Shown piece after piece: positions 1-11,716 of a stretch of DNA of 64,000 bases (position 1 is the first letter of the stretch; each line of letters begins with the position of its first letter). A program made the translations under genes and the position numbers. The DNA is from Pyrenopolyporus hunteri. Lineage: Eukaryota > Ascomycota > Sordariomycetes > Xylariales > Hypoxylaceae. A model generated the notes under the pieces. It saw nothing but the letters and a program-made list of their open reading frames with translations, was not told where the DNA came from and searched no databases. The stretch is from assembly GCA_902806595.1 (NCBI GenBank), contig CADCXC010000037.1, positions 310,001 to 374,000 on the forward strand. Direction: 5' to 3'.

Positions 1-99
1 GCTCTTAGCTTGGGCGGATGGCTCTTCAGTCATATCATACCATATCATACATCATATTCCCCCTTCATGCTAATATGTTGGTAGGTGACTTACACCACA

Positions 100-3000
100 A
101 TGTCGTCCTCGAGCTACCAAACGATGTCTCGGCATCGCAATACTTCCACGAGTTCCGCCGGGCGCTCTTCGAGGACAGGAAAGGCGGTTCCCGAGCCGAG
201 AGAGTTTACATCGCCGACGACTCTCGTCAGATACTTTGATCCTACGGCTGCAACGGCCTCGATGCTGTTGTACGGACGTGAGTTGAAGAGCAAGTCTATC
301 TATTATGGGTTCGGCAGCTAATACCTTAAACAGAGGGTAACTCCGTCGTAGTTGCGCATCATGACACCCTGACAATTGAGAGGCGGTTCTCACGCCATTC
401 GGCCGAGGTACATCTCTTGGCTGTAGACACGCAAAGCGAAATGGGAGCCGGTAGGCTAGTTGTCAGTTATGATGCGGATATGACCGCTATTGTTTGGGAC
501 TTGATGACAGGTGACGAAGTGGCCCGGTTTGCTTCGTATGAAACTCTTACCTGCGCAGCTTGGATGCGGAACGGGAACGTCGCATTTGGTATGTTCTCCA
601 TGCAAGCGAAGATTCCCGTTGACCTCGGACTGACGTTATGATCGTAGGCAACACGCAAGGAAATGTCATTCTCTTTGAGCCTACTACCTCTGAGCATATT
701 TCCGCACGCACGATCGACCAAATACCAATATCTGCTCTCGCCCCAGCAGCAGACTGTAGAACCTTTGCTATTGGGTATGTTTCGTCTCCCTCACCATTTC
801 TGAATTTCGCGTCACACTTGAGGCCTCCTCTTGGCTAATTCATATCAAAGGTACCAAAACGGCTCTCTCCTGATAGCCACTCTTCAGCCACGGTTTACGA
901 TTCTGCATAATTTGAGCACGTCGAGATCCCCGTCACCGATTGTCAACCTTGCATGGCACGCATCGTCCTCCCGCCAAAAGTCGGACATGCTGGCTGTGCA
1001 GACTAACGACGGCGACCTGAGGGTCTGGAGTGTGGCGAAATCGTTCAGTAGCGAAGACCCGGCAAAGGTAGTGAGAATATTGAAACGCACGGAGAATTAT
1101 ATGAATGGTCCCAACTGGATGGGTTGGTCTAAGAACGGCCGCATCATCCAGTACTCCGAAGGGTAGGGCACACCAGTACACAAGCACAGCTACGCGCGCG
1201 CTAAATCTACACGATGCTAATGATATCATTCGGTACAGGGAGACCCTCTCGTGGGATGTTCGTACAAAGCATGTTACCAGTGACAGCATCCCGACCCTTG
1301 AGCACGTCCGCGGCCTGGCCGTGTACGGGCCGGGTGCGACCTTGTTCACCCTTGGTGCCAATAACACCGTCCAGCAGTTTGACCTGAACACGCCATCCAT
1401 GATGGTGGCTAACGTCCAACATCCTGCTAACCTTTTGCCACCGTCTCCGCCAGTCTCCATCGAGGAGCAGCCTGAGCAGGGCGTCGTGATTATCGGTACT
1501 TCAGAGTCAGACTCGTCGATCCCTGTTAATCCTGAAATCTCCGAGAGTGACGATGACCATCTTTCGCCGTTCGCCAGGCTGGCCCGCGGGGCAGACCCCA
1601 CTACTGACGCTTACGAGCAGGACAGGTCTCAGACGGCGAGCCCGGTATCCGTGAGGAGCCGCTCGTCTACCATTTCCAAGTCTTCCCATGGCTCCGCCTA
1701 TCGAGGTCGGTATCAGCCCTCGGTCGTATCGCGTGGCATGACCGAGAATACCTATATTTCTGCTGGGTCCTCTCTTCGATCCTCGGCCATGCCTCCGTAT
1801 GGCGACAAGGATGCCTACTCAATAAGCAGTATTAGTTCCGCCTCGATGACTTCATCTACGCGTTCTCATCGCCGGCCCTCGCGGTTGAGGAACGAAGTCC
1901 TGCCTAGTCCCGACGAGTCCAAAGTCAACGATCTCTTCAAATTCACAAGGAGCCGACTCCATGATATCCCTTACAAGCGCCCTCCTCAATTTGACCAGAC
2001 CCGCCTAACCAATGATGACCTTCGTCGGCAGATGCTGAGCATTATCTTCGGGTGGAACAGTGAAATTGAGGACCTCATCCGGGATGAAATGTCACGCCAC
2101 CCCCTAGGATCTCCGGGCCGTATTCTCCTCGCTAAATGGCTCGGTGACATTGACGCGGACGTGATGACTGCAACCTCAGAGAATATGACTTCCTCGGACT
2201 GGATGTTGTTGGCTCTAAGCGGAATTGGCGGTCAGGCTTCTCAGCATAAGCTCGGGCGCGCGTACGTGCAGCGCCTCTTAGAGAACGGTGACGTTCATGC
2301 GGCTGCAACTATCATGATCGGAATGGGTGACCAGAATGATGCGATTGAGATATACGTCTCGCATAAGAAGTATATGGAGGCCCTAATCCTGCTCTGCCTC
2401 TTCTTCCCCGGAGTGTGGGAGCGTCAATCCCAGATCATCAAGAAATGGGGCGAATTCGCTGTTCAGCACGGTCAACAGCAACTAGCAATTCGATGGTAAG
2501 TTCAAACACTCCTTTTCAAGTCTAACGAAATAGTAAGTTAATATTCTGGAACAGCTTCGCTTGCACCGGTATAGAGTCCACTGAGCCCTGGACATCGCCA
2601 TCTGCAGCACAAGTGACTTTCCCGAACATCGGGGCGAATATTCCGGAGATTCTAAGTCCGCCCTTGTCTCCTCCAGGCTTGAACCGCGGGCCGCAACGCA
2701 GCGTTGCGAAGACCTCGGCGCTTAAGCTCATCACTTCTTTCGGTGAACAGGGGAAGAAGTCCAAATTCTTCGCAAACGGGGACGGAGGTCAGACTCCCAT
2801 TGCTGCTGGCGTAACACCCATAGCCGAGTCCGCCGTGTCCCCTGGCGGACACGAGCCCAACACAGCGTTCATTCGTCCCTCGCAGCGAAGCGTCTTTAAC
2901 ACCCCAGCTTCCGCGCGGCCTACAACCCCCGGTGGATTTGGACGCCAACGCCTACCTTCCATCGGAGAGATCCCAAGCGATGCCCTTCCTCGCAGCAACG

Positions 3001-5540
3001 TTACGGAGAGAGATCTTCCGACGCCCCCAAGTGACCTCGTTCCAGAGATGGTACAAACCCAGCGTGCCCAGTACTCTCACACGCCTTCTGCTGCCGACGA
3101 GCGGTACAATACCGGATTGTCCGTACCAAGAGCTTCCACCGCAAGCCCGATGATGATGAGAGATAGCCACCGTCGCAAGGACCCGCCTCCCCCTTCGCCA
3201 TCGCCGCAGTCGATCAACGCTCTGATGCAGCAAGGACGCACGAGCCGAAATGGCGCCCGAGACCGTAAGCCCGAAGGAATGGAGTTGAAACTACACTCCC
3301 TTGAAGCTGCGATGAACAGTGACATAACCTCCCCAGAGCAATCGGTAACATCGTCCACTCGGTTCCATTGGCCGAGTCGCCGCCGCGGGCCAGGATCGAT
3401 CGCCAGCTCCGTCACTTCAACCTCCAGTGCTGGACGAGGCTACCGAGCTAACCAAAGAGGAAACGAAGGCCGGGGCTTAAATGAGTATGTCCACAGCCTG
3501 GAGACGGCACAGCACTACTCCAAGAGGCAGCGAAGCCGCGAAAATAGTCGCCAGCGCCAGGATGAGAGGCAGGCCCGAAGCCGAGAAAGGAGCCGTACTC
3601 GTCAGGGCGGAACGCGGGAGAACTCAGAGGATAGGGGTAGGGGAATCTCCAGAAACTGGACACCTAAGCCCGCCAAGCGCTCTCCGACTTCACCGGTGCC
3701 CATGTCCCCCGAGGATCTCATCAATCTGAGCACACCGCAGCAGGCTGACATGCGGATGAATGACGAAGGAACCGCAGCAGGCGAGATCGGCTCCAGAGAC
3801 CCCTCTACCGTTCGGAAGTCCAGCCAAGTTCGAAATGCTCGCGTTGCCAGTCGTGCGTCGAGCCGTACCGGCCGCCAGAGGAGTCTTGAGCGACGACCGC
3901 CGGCGCTTGACCTTCGAGGCAGAAGCAAGAGCCGCGGCGACGGTTCCATTTTGAGATCTCCCTCATCCCCGTTGCCTATGTCGGCTCCCATGAAGTTCTT
4001 TGGATCGGACGACGAGGAAGACTACCAAGCTGCTGTTGCTGCGCAGGAACAATTCAGGAATCGACACAACCGCAGCAACCAAAGCCAGAAGGATCCTTCA
4101 TCACCGGCCGTTTCCCGAACCCGGGACCGCTCGGAAAGCCGCCGCAGGAGAAACAAGACCCCAGGCGAACAACACCAGATGCCGGTGATTCAGCTCCAGC
4201 CAGTGCCTAGGCCTCAACAACAGCAGCAGCAGACGAGCGCAGCGCGAGCTGGCGATCTTAAGTTAATCTCAGCTGAGAGGCAGCTCAAGAAGGAGGCGGC
4301 AGCCCGCGAGCTAGAGGAGCGCCGCAAGTCACTTGCCCGCCGTCCGTCGGCACCTCCTATCCCACACCCGGATGAGCTATCCCCGATCGTTGCTCGTGCG
4401 CCGAGTGCCTTCGAATTGCCTCAGACGACGTTCGTGCCTCCAAAGGACATGCCCGTAAGAAGCCATACCGCCGATCCCCATAGAAACACTCATAGCCGTA
4501 GCGGATCTTCCCCAATGATCGGCCTGCCTGCGACACCAAAGGCAATGCGTCTCCAGTTCACGTCAGGTAAGCTTAGCGGCGCGCCACCGATGCCTGCCCC
4601 CTACAGGACCTCGCCGCCGTCTTCCAACCAGCCGTCGCCCAACCCACCCGGCAACCACTCCCCGACAAAGTCACTGGCTGAATCCCCGACCAAACTGTCG
4701 GACAAGTCGTCGGACAAGGATAAGGATGCTCCTCTATTAACTCTTCTCCCTTCGACCGTCTACTCCCCTCCCTCGCGACCCAACATCGCAAGATGTATGT
4801 CCGCCCCTATCCCGGAAGAGAACCCGCCCCACCCGCCTCACTCAGCCCACCACCAAGGAATGCAGGCCACCAACCAACCGCCACGCCGCGGATCGATCTC
4901 GGTGAGGAAGTTAAGCGGAGATATCAACGGAGGCCTACCCGGCATCGACGAGATCGCGGGGGCTAACGCCCACGCGAGGAGGTCTTCCCGGGATGACCAG
5001 ATCCCACCTCCGCCGCCACCGCCGCCACCACCAGTCCTGAAGGAACTCCAGCATCTCGCAACGCCTCCGCCTCCGCCCCCGGCTCCCATTCCCGGATCCA
5101 GGCCTTCCAACTACACCCAGCCGTCGGGCTCCGGGACGATCGAGATCGTGATGGACGAGGAGGACGAGAACACGGGCGCGCCCGAGCCGGCTCCGACCTC
5201 CAGCCCCCCGATGTCGCCCCCGTCGCGCGGCCACAACCGCGGGCGCAGCTTCACGGACAACAGCATCGCAGGGCGCATCAGCCGCGCGGCGGAGCGGATG
5301 CGGTCGGCGAGCCGCGGACGCACGGGGTCGATCCTCGGCAACCGCACCAAGTCGCCGGACACGGCGGCCGTGCCGTACGAGAGCGTGCCCCCGCCCGTCA
5401 GCATGCACAACAACAACGGCGGGTACACATCCCCGATGAGCCAGCAGCACCAGTCGATCGAGCGGCACCCGCGCGAGGTCCGCGCCGCGTACCAGGAGCG
5501 CGAGTTCGGCAGCGGGCTACATGCTAGCGAGATGATCTAG
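100..5540 (+). CDS. WD40-repeat / alpha-solenoid protein with long disordered tail (1,704 aa, 6 exons)
   Basis: Exons read as 100-277, 334-588, 648-774, 851-1162, 1239-2495 and 2555-5540; the phases join cleanly to 1,705 codons. The start is the first in-frame ATG. Residues about 35-345 show WD40 blade signatures (AIVWDLMTGDEVARF; LRVWSV; VQQFDL). Residues about 548-725 form a helical segment (DAIEIYVSHKKYMEALILL) like the solenoid that follows beta-propellers in Gemin5, COPI or IFT proteins. The remaining roughly 980 residues are low complexity: Ser/Arg-rich, a Q6 stretch and poly-proline runs near residues 1525-1555. Propeller plus solenoid suggests a scaffold in an RNP or membrane-coat-like assembly, but the exact function is not recognisable to me. 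Similar large WD-repeat proteins exist in other filamentous ascomycetes. Confidence is high that it is a gene and low on its role. Confidence 0.85.
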
Positions 5541-7602
5541 ACCTCTAGACCCCTAGTTACCTACTATTATTACTACCCCTCCTTTTTTCTTTCGAAGATA
5601 AACGTTTTAAGATCTCTAAAATGTCAACGCTATTCCGTCTATTCTTACTTAAGAAACCTTACTTATACTTCATACTTCTTCATATACGACGCATCTTCTA
5701 CCGGTCTGTTCGAAATTCTTTCGCATCCATCTCACTCAGCATGTCTTTGCATGGCGCCGGCGTTTTTAATTCTTCATAACGTCATCATTCTTCCATTTTT
5801 CTTCCTACTACCATTGATACCACTTCTCTCTTCTTCTTCTTCGGAATCCCTTTTATCATTCACGCCCGCCATTTTGCATTTTCGCGCATGCAGCACCAAG
5901 TTATTACCTTTCTCTCTCACGACTTCGGATCTCGCCTTCATTCCGCTTACGCCTTCACACCTACTACTTACCTCTTAATGGCAACATCGGGGAAAGGGTC
6001 GGCGGCATAATACCATTTTTTACCCAAGCAACGACCATTGTTTATTCTTCTCTCTTCCTCATACTTCTTCTTTTCCTCTCTTTCTAAAAATCAACCTTGT
6101 ACACTTCTTTCTCCATCGTCCTCGAAAAACCAGGGCGGGGTTTGGCCGCTAAAGATGGCCAATACCTATTGTAAACCCCGAGTGCGCAAGCGCTTGGGGG
6201 AATTTTGATATCACGATTTATGACCTAACTGGGAGGGCGGACGATGATAAGACCATGAGGGAAACTTGGATGAACTAAAATCGGAGTCGTAGGGGATGTG
6301 CTAATATTATCCCGGCATATTCCCTACGTCGGCCTGAATTACGAGAGCGTGTACAGAATGTGGCAGCAGTATACCTACCTAAGTGATGACGATGATGATG
6401 ACTTCAGGACGACGGAAAGGAGGAAGATGGAAGAAGGGAGAAAGAAGGCGGCAAAAGTCTCGCGGGGAAAAAAAGACAAGGACACAAAGTTTCCAGAAGA
6501 GAAAAAAAGTCTGACGACAAGAATGGTGCTGCCTCACGGCATCTTTGTTCTTCGCTTCTTACTACCTACCTGCTGCTACTTTGCTTGCTGGTTGAGTGAC
6601 GGTTGAATAGGCCCAGGCCGAGTTATTTCTTTCTTGATAGTCTGTTAGTATATTATATACCTTGATGTTTGCGCCTAATTGATTGGCTTTACGGTGCTTC
6701 GCAAATTTACTTGCCCTTTGATATGAATTGTGTGGCCAAAATGTTAAGAGAGTTGCTCCGATACCATAGACAGAATTGTGTGGTGGCCGAATATAGCAGG
6801 TAGATGCATGCAAGGTTGTGGATTCTATGGTACTTATTGTTAAGGATCGAAGCAGTACGTCAGAGGTCGCGGGTTCGAATGGAGCTTTAAATCGGCCTTT
6901 AAGTCTTTTAAACGTAGGAAATAACTTTCACGGTAGAAGAAAAGGGTTCGTGAAATGGAATGAGGAATCAATTGATTTTAATAATACTAAGAGAAAAATA
7001 AAATAAAAAAAAACGGAGTCGACAATCTCCATCTCGTTCCTCTAGCCCAAGTCCCCGGGTCAACGTGTTCCACCACACCATGCGACGGGGGAGATGCTCT
7101 GCAGAGTGAAACCTCCCTGAAGGTTATTCTCCATTTCCTAGGACCACCTAATCAACACTGGTTACCCAAGCGGATAGGTGGTCACCGCGGCATTTGCAGT
7201 GGGCGCGCCCCGGGGGTTCTTATGGAATTGGGATTAGCGGAACGAGAATTCCAAGCGCCTTCGCCAAATAGACCATTACAGTCGGAATTTTCCGTTGTAC
7301 TTTTTACTTATATGCCTATTATCGGCTGAACCCCGGATAACTTTGCTCGCACCCCGCCATGCTCCAATGCGATGCAATGCATTTATCAAATCGTACACTT
7401 ATTCATTTAACAAATACACCCAGGATCAACACATGCATTCCATTTCGAGCTGCAGCTACCATGGGACTCACCAACTTCCGATTCTATACAGCTTCGACAA
7501 GAACCACCATGCCACCCCTAGGCCAGCCCACGATACCCATTCCGCCCGTATATATTATTCTCAACCTACCATTATAAAACGAAAACATCACCAACCAATG
7601 CC
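5541..7602. other. Intergenic region, 2.06 kb
   Basis: No convincing gene. 5.55-6.1 kb is a pyrimidine-rich 3' flank. 6298-6606 contains a low-complexity Asp/Lys-rich ORF that I do not trust. A B-box-like word lies near 6873. A GC-richer block at about 7020-7260 contains a perfect 8-bp inverted repeat (7143-7150 with 7175-7182). 7300-7600 is the promoter side of the PIG-H gene. Confidence 0.6.
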
Positions 7603-8478
7603 ATGCTGACAACAGCCCCGTACCTGCGCACGCGGCGCCCGTCGCCGACGACAGCCGAATTCATCGTGTCGACGCTCCCACCCATGACCCTGCCTCTGCG
7701 TCTGGCCCTCGCCGCCGTGTACCTCGTGCGCCTCGTCCTCGCCCTCACCATCCTACTCCTCCTGTACGCCGCCTGGGCCCAGAGCTCGTACGCCTCGACA
7801 ACGATGCCGCCTCTCTTCGACGCGTCCATGCCATCGTCGTCGTCGTCGTCACCTTCGACCGCCGACGCCGGTCTTGCTAGTCGTAGCACTACTACAACTC
7901 CTACTGCTACTGCTGCTTCTGCTTCCGCTTCTACGACCAACATCAACGACCCGCCCTCGCTCCTCAACACGCCCGTCTTCTCCCTCGCCTTCCTGCAAGC
8001 CCTACTATCCAGCATCCTGCGCACGCGATTCGGCTCCCTCCTCGGCGGCGTCTCCCGCTCGCTGCCCCCCTGGGTGCTCGTCCCGGCCTCGCTGTTGGCG
8101 CTGTCCCTGCTCTCGCTGCGCATCGGCGCCGAGGAGCGGCTCCTGGTGCTGCGGGGGCTCGGGGTGCAGACGAGCTCGAGCGGCGCGACGGTGTTCTCGG
8201 CGCTGCGCACGCGCTTCATCCCCACCGACCGCATCCAGGACGTCCTGCTCAACGAGGCCTTCCGCGGCTTCGAGGTCCGCCACTACCTCGTCGTCGTCGT
8301 TGAAGGTGAGGAGCGCCTCGTCGTGGTTTTCCCCAGGCTCCTGCCCCGCCCCCGCGTCCTGGAGAAGGTCTGGAGGGGCGCGAGGGATTGCTTGTATGGT
8401 CCGGAGGGGGGAGGGGGTGCTGGCGGCGATGCTACGGGTGCGGATATGGGAGGGTGTAAGGAGGATTGCAGGCCTTAG
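7603..8478 (+). CDS. GPI15: PIG-H, subunit of GPI-GlcNAc transferase (GPI anchor biosynthesis)
   Basis: Intronless, 291 aa. The C-terminal half matches the PIG-H domain: EERLLVLRGLGVQTSS, then RFIPTDRIQDVLLNEAFRGF, the strand-rich HYLVVVVEGEERLVVVFPRLLP, and a closing VWRGARDCLY. Two hydrophobic segments (residues about 27-60 and 145-170) would form the membrane hairpin of the family. The complex transfers GlcNAc to phosphatidylinositol on the cytosolic face of the ER, the first step of GPI synthesis; PIG-H is the partner of the catalytic PIG-A. The N-terminus has a Ser/Thr-rich insert between the hydrophobic segments, and the last 30 residues are a Gly-rich tail beyond the domain. The gene is convergent with PUS3 (237 bp apart). 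The GH72 protein at 45.9 kb is a typical client of this pathway. The ATG at 7603 is preceded by a tiny ATG ORF at 7599. Confidence 0.88.
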   Translation: MLTTAPYLRTRRPSPTTAEFIVSTLPPMTLPLRLALAAVYLVRLVLALTILLLLYAAWAQSSYASTTMPPLFDASMPSSSSSSPSTADAGLASRSTTTTPTATAASASASTTNINDPPSLLNTPVFSLAFLQALLSSILRTRFGSLLGGVSRSLPPWVLVPASLLALSLLSLRIGAEERLLVLRGLGVQTSSSGATVFSALRTRFIPTDRIQDVLLNEAFRGFEVRHYLVVVVEGEERLVVVFPRLLPRPRVLEKVWRGARDCLYGPEGGGGAGGDATGADMGGCKEDCRP

Positions 8479-8715
8479 GAGGGCCTCTTGTTGTCTAACC
8501 GGTTATCCTCGTTGCGGTGGGAGCGGTAGGAGTAGAGGGGAATAAAAGACGGACGAAATAATGGGTTTTCTTTTGGGTATAGGATTCTTTCTTGTTTAGA
8601 CTGGCGTACGGCATGGGGTTTAGTTCACGGAATATGATACCCCCTAAAGACTTATACAGCGAGTCTATCCACAATACACTTGGAGGCTATATTATGGTTA
8701 TCTTTCTCTTCCGTC

Positions 8716-10515
8716 CTATTCAGCTCCGTCTTCTAGTGACAGTAGTTCGGACGGGGGCTGGCCCGCTTGCGCCGCAGCCTGTTCTTTCTTTTTTATGAAC
8801 GCCTCTCTCCTGTCCGCCGCGTCCGCGTATCCCTTCCTCTGCGCCTCGCGGTCGAGGGCCTCTGCCGGCGTGAGGAGCCTCTGCTTCTGTAGCAGCGGCC
8901 GGTATTTCCCCACCAAGCGCTCCTTATTGCCTCCCTCGAACATCCTCGTCGTAAACGGAATATACGACTGCGCATCGGGGTTTCTGCGAAGGTTGGTGTC
9001 CGCTTGGAGAGACACTATATTTAGTAGCTGGCTCGAGAGCAGCTCGTCCATCTTCCTCTCACGCCAGTACTCCCACGAACTATTCAAGAGACCGGTCATT
9101 CCGTGTTGGTGGAACGGGTTCTCCTCGCCGATATGCACCCATTGGAGCGCGCTCTCGGGCTTGTCTTCCCTGGGGAATATGCAATCCCACAGCACCAACG
9201 GCACTTCGTCCGCCAGTTGGTAGGCTGGCCTCCGCGGCTCGGCCTCGACGTCTAGGAGCCTGTCTATCACCGAGGGGTCTTCTAAACCCTGGCCCACCAT
9301 AAAAATAACCGACACCATACACCGTATTTGGTGCCATAGGAACGCGGCCCCCCTCACGTGGAAATAGTATACCTTGGGGCATTTCTCATCTATGTTGAGA
9401 CCAGAGTCGGGCGCAGGCCTGAACTCCTCCCGGCTCAAAAAAGGCAGAGAGGTCTCCGCACCCGGTAATTCCACGATGTCGCTCTCGAATATTCTCCGCT
9501 CGAAGTTGATATCAAGCTTGCTCGGGTCAACTTTGCAGAAGTTTCGAAAGTCGTGGAGGCCCTCGAATTTCTTGGCTGCTTTCCGCATGGCCTCGATGTC
9601 GAGCCAGCCGTTTTTTACCTTACTAATTTTAGCGCTTTCCGGGTTCTCGATGCTCTGCGGTATCGGCGTGAAGGCCGGCTGCGTGAAGAAGTATCTGTAC
9701 TGTCTCTCCCGGCAGTCGTGTCTCGCGGAGAAGTCCGCAGGCGTTGTAGGGCACCACGCAAGCATCCTAATATCCGGCGGCAGAAGCCGGTTTAAGATTT
9801 TGCAGTACGGTAACTCGTCGGCGAAGTCGTCAAACTCCCGCTTCTTTTCCGCCTTCTCAGTTTTGGCGTTAGACTCTGCTGCTTCTCCACTCTCATCTCC
9901 CTGACCAGCCTCCGTCGGTTGCTCCTTTTTAGGTAGAGGTCGGTTACTTCTGACTCTGACGGTAATGACCTGGCCGAACGCGCTGACGCCGCGGTCCGTA
10001 CGCCCACTCTTAGAGTACTCCCAAGACTCCCAGTTGACTTCGTCAGGATTCTCGGGGAAGATCAGGCACGCCTTGACGAACGCTTTCCAGAGCTCCTCTT
10101 CAATAGACGGCAGAGTCCCGTGCTCCGCGAATTCGAAGCCGCCATACTGCTTGCCCAGATACGCGAGCTTGAACGCCACAAGCCGTGTTGAGTACTTTGA
10201 AGGGTCGATCTTGCGTTCTACCTTTTCCTTCTCCGGCGGATTGGCGCCAGCCGTGTCGGCGGCAAGGCTGTGCCCTTCCCCCTCTTTGCGCTCACCGTAG
10301 CGACGGAGGTCCGCTTCCAGGGTTTCGATGTGCTGTATAAGTGCCGTCTTGGTCCATTTGTAGTACGTACTTTGCTTCCTATTGTCCATCTTGGCTCCAA
10401 GCGCATTAAGTCCTGTAGGAAATCTACATCGGGCTTTCTGAGAGGATGCAGTGAGAGCAGATCCTAAATATGTCTGAAGGCGCTGTTTGTAACATCTAGC
10501 GTTGAAGGGTTTCAT
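8716..10515 (-). CDS. PUS3: tRNA pseudouridine synthase PUS3/DEG1 (Psi38/39)
   Basis: Intronless, 599 aa from the first ATG, or 557 aa from the internal ATG at 10389. The TruA-family catalytic motif is GRTDRGVSAFGQ, with the catalytic Asp at residue 174 of the long form. Further family motifs are ILNRLLPPDIRMLAW, DFSARHDCRERQYRYFF, GLHDFRNFCKVDPS and HVRGAAFLWHQIRCMV. PUS3/Deg1 converts U38/U39 in the anticodon arm of tRNAs in cytoplasm and mitochondria. The first 42 residues of the long form contain many Arg, Lys, Ser and Thr but no acidic residue, resembling a mitochondrial presequence. The short form begins MDNRKQSTYYKWTK, the usual nuclear/cytosolic start. Residues about 195-230 are a charged insert. 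The gene is divergent from the Rho-like GTPase, sharing 10516-10834. Confidence 0.93.
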   Translation of the reverse strand: MKPFNARCYKQRLQTYLGSALTASSQKARCRFPTGLNALGAKMDNRKQSTYYKWTKTALIQHIETLEADLRRYGERKEGEGHSLAADTAGANPPEKEKVERKIDPSKYSTRLVAFKLAYLGKQYGGFEFAEHGTLPSIEEELWKAFVKACLIFPENPDEVNWESWEYSKSGRTDRGVSAFGQVITVRVRSNRPLPKKEQPTEAGQGDESGEAAESNAKTEKAEKKREFDDFADELPYCKILNRLLPPDIRMLAWCPTTPADFSARHDCRERQYRYFFTQPAFTPIPQSIENPESAKISKVKNGWLDIEAMRKAAKKFEGLHDFRNFCKVDPSKLDINFERRIFESDIVELPGAETSLPFLSREEFRPAPDSGLNIDEKCPKVYYFHVRGAAFLWHQIRCMVSVIFMVGQGLEDPSVIDRLLDVEAEPRRPAYQLADEVPLVLWDCIFPREDKPESALQWVHIGEENPFHQHGMTGLLNSSWEYWRERKMDELLSSQLLNIVSLQADTNLRRNPDAQSYIPFTTRMFEGGNKERLVGKYRPLLQKQRLLTPAEALDREAQRKGYADAADRREAFIKKKEQAAAQAGQPPSELLSLEDGAE

Positions 10516-10834
10516 TCATTCCCCCCCTCCTGAAACTTTTATACGAACAATTTCCTGCGCCAAATACTTTTTTTTTTTCGGGCTCTATGGTGATAATGTC
10601 TACACCTGTAATACCTAATAGAAATGAGTAACAGCAGAAATATAGTGGTCTTATCGATAACCAAGCCCCTAAGAAGATCGCTGTAAAATGGGCTAGGCGT
10701 ATTTAATCGGGGTCGGCGGCTCGCCCCTCGGCCTCAATCGCATTTTATACCGGTACCTAAGTAATACCTCCTATACAAATCGAGCCTATGTTTGACTTCT
10801 CTAAATTCCACGAGCATTGAATTGATTGATATTA
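10516..10834. promoter_or_regulatory. Shared promoter between PUS3 and the Rho-like GTPase
   Basis: A 319-bp divergent intergenic region. It contains a poly-T run near 10567-10577 and a palindromic TTATCGATAA at 10651-10660. The same core word appears twice upstream of SOF1. Functional assignment is inference. Confidence 0.45.
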
Positions 10835-11522
10835 ATGGATGATGCGATAATCAAGATCCTCCTTCTCGGCGACGAGAAAGTAGGGAAGACGACATTTCTA
10901 TCGTACGTAGGGTTCATTCATCGTTCTATCTTAATCCCTTCCGCTGATGGAGGCATAGACGAATTAGCGGAGGTAGCGGTAGCCTTGAGGGTCATGTTCC
11001 CATCACTTTATTGAGAGATGTAGATCAGCCTTTCATCTTCGAGATACGAAACCGAAGGCGTGCGTATCGGCTTGAATTCTATGATACTTCCTGCCCAGAA
11101 GATTGGAGGCTGCTTGAGCCAGATTTGGTCTTGATTTGCTACGATATCAGCCAGAGATTGAGCCTCATCAATATGCAAAGAGTTGTAAGCATTGCCCTTC
11201 TCTTTCCGTTGCTCCTGTATTCCTGATATCGTCTGGCCAGTGGATCAAGCAGGTCCATGCTCTCTTTCGGACTAGCGACCACCTCCCGGTCGTAGTTGTC
11301 GGCCTTAAGAGAGACCTGAGATCCGAAACCGATCCTAACGGTATCATATACCCCCAAGAAGGGTATCAAGTGTCGCAAGAGATGAGGGTGGATAAGTACG
11401 TCGAGTGTTCCGCTATGACAGGCGAGCTTCTTAGGCTGGCTTTCGAAGAGATTTGCAAATCAGCAGTAAAGACGGCGACTGCTGAGGGTGGGCAAAGCGA
11501 GGGAGGATGCTTGGTGTCGTAA
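10835..11522 (+). CDS. Atypical Rho-like small GTPase with CaaX end (193 aa, 3 exons)
   Basis: Exons 10835-10902, 10953-11184 and 11241-11522; introns are 50 and 56 nt. The P-loop GDEKVGKT is at residues 12-19. The G4-like VGLKRDLR at 120-127 and G5 ECSAMTG at 155-161 are Rho-style, and the protein ends CLVS, a prenylation box. The order P-loop, switch region, CYDIS strand, Rho-like G4/G5 and CaaX supports a membrane-attached Rho/Ras-family switch protein. Two oddities: the G3 region reads YDTSCPEDW instead of DTAGQE, so the catalytic Gln is absent, and the switch I segment (residues 24-48) is Gly/Ser-rich without the usual YxPT effector sequence. It probably has little intrinsic GTP hydrolysis or binds unusual effectors (inference). 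It is not one of the canonical Rho1-4, Cdc42 or Rac sequences. Confidence 0.82.
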
Positions 11523-11716
11523 AAAGCATCTGGTGGAACAACGCCATCCGAGCTGCCCGGATATGCCAGCACCGTCAGAATAAGACTCCTCGCGATTCTA
11601 TCTCGGAACTCGTACAGAATCCCCTTAAAAACTCAGAACGGGATCATCGTTGATCGACTCCGCTGAACGATATTGGCGTCTATGGTTCTTTTGTAACGAT
11701 TACCCAATTCGCCAAT

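Noticed and set aside
4935..5468. 177-codon antisense ORF opposite the WD40 protein tail
   Set aside because: Arg/Ala/Gly-rich mirror of a Pro/Ser-rich disordered region.
6860..6890. B-box-like GGTTCGAAT suggesting a tRNA
   Set aside because: No T-stem pairing, no A box at proper spacing and no acceptor stem; at most a relic.
7572..8252. 226-codon antisense ORF opposite PIG-H
   Set aside because: Compositionally biased shadow of a GC-rich gene; no recognisable domain.
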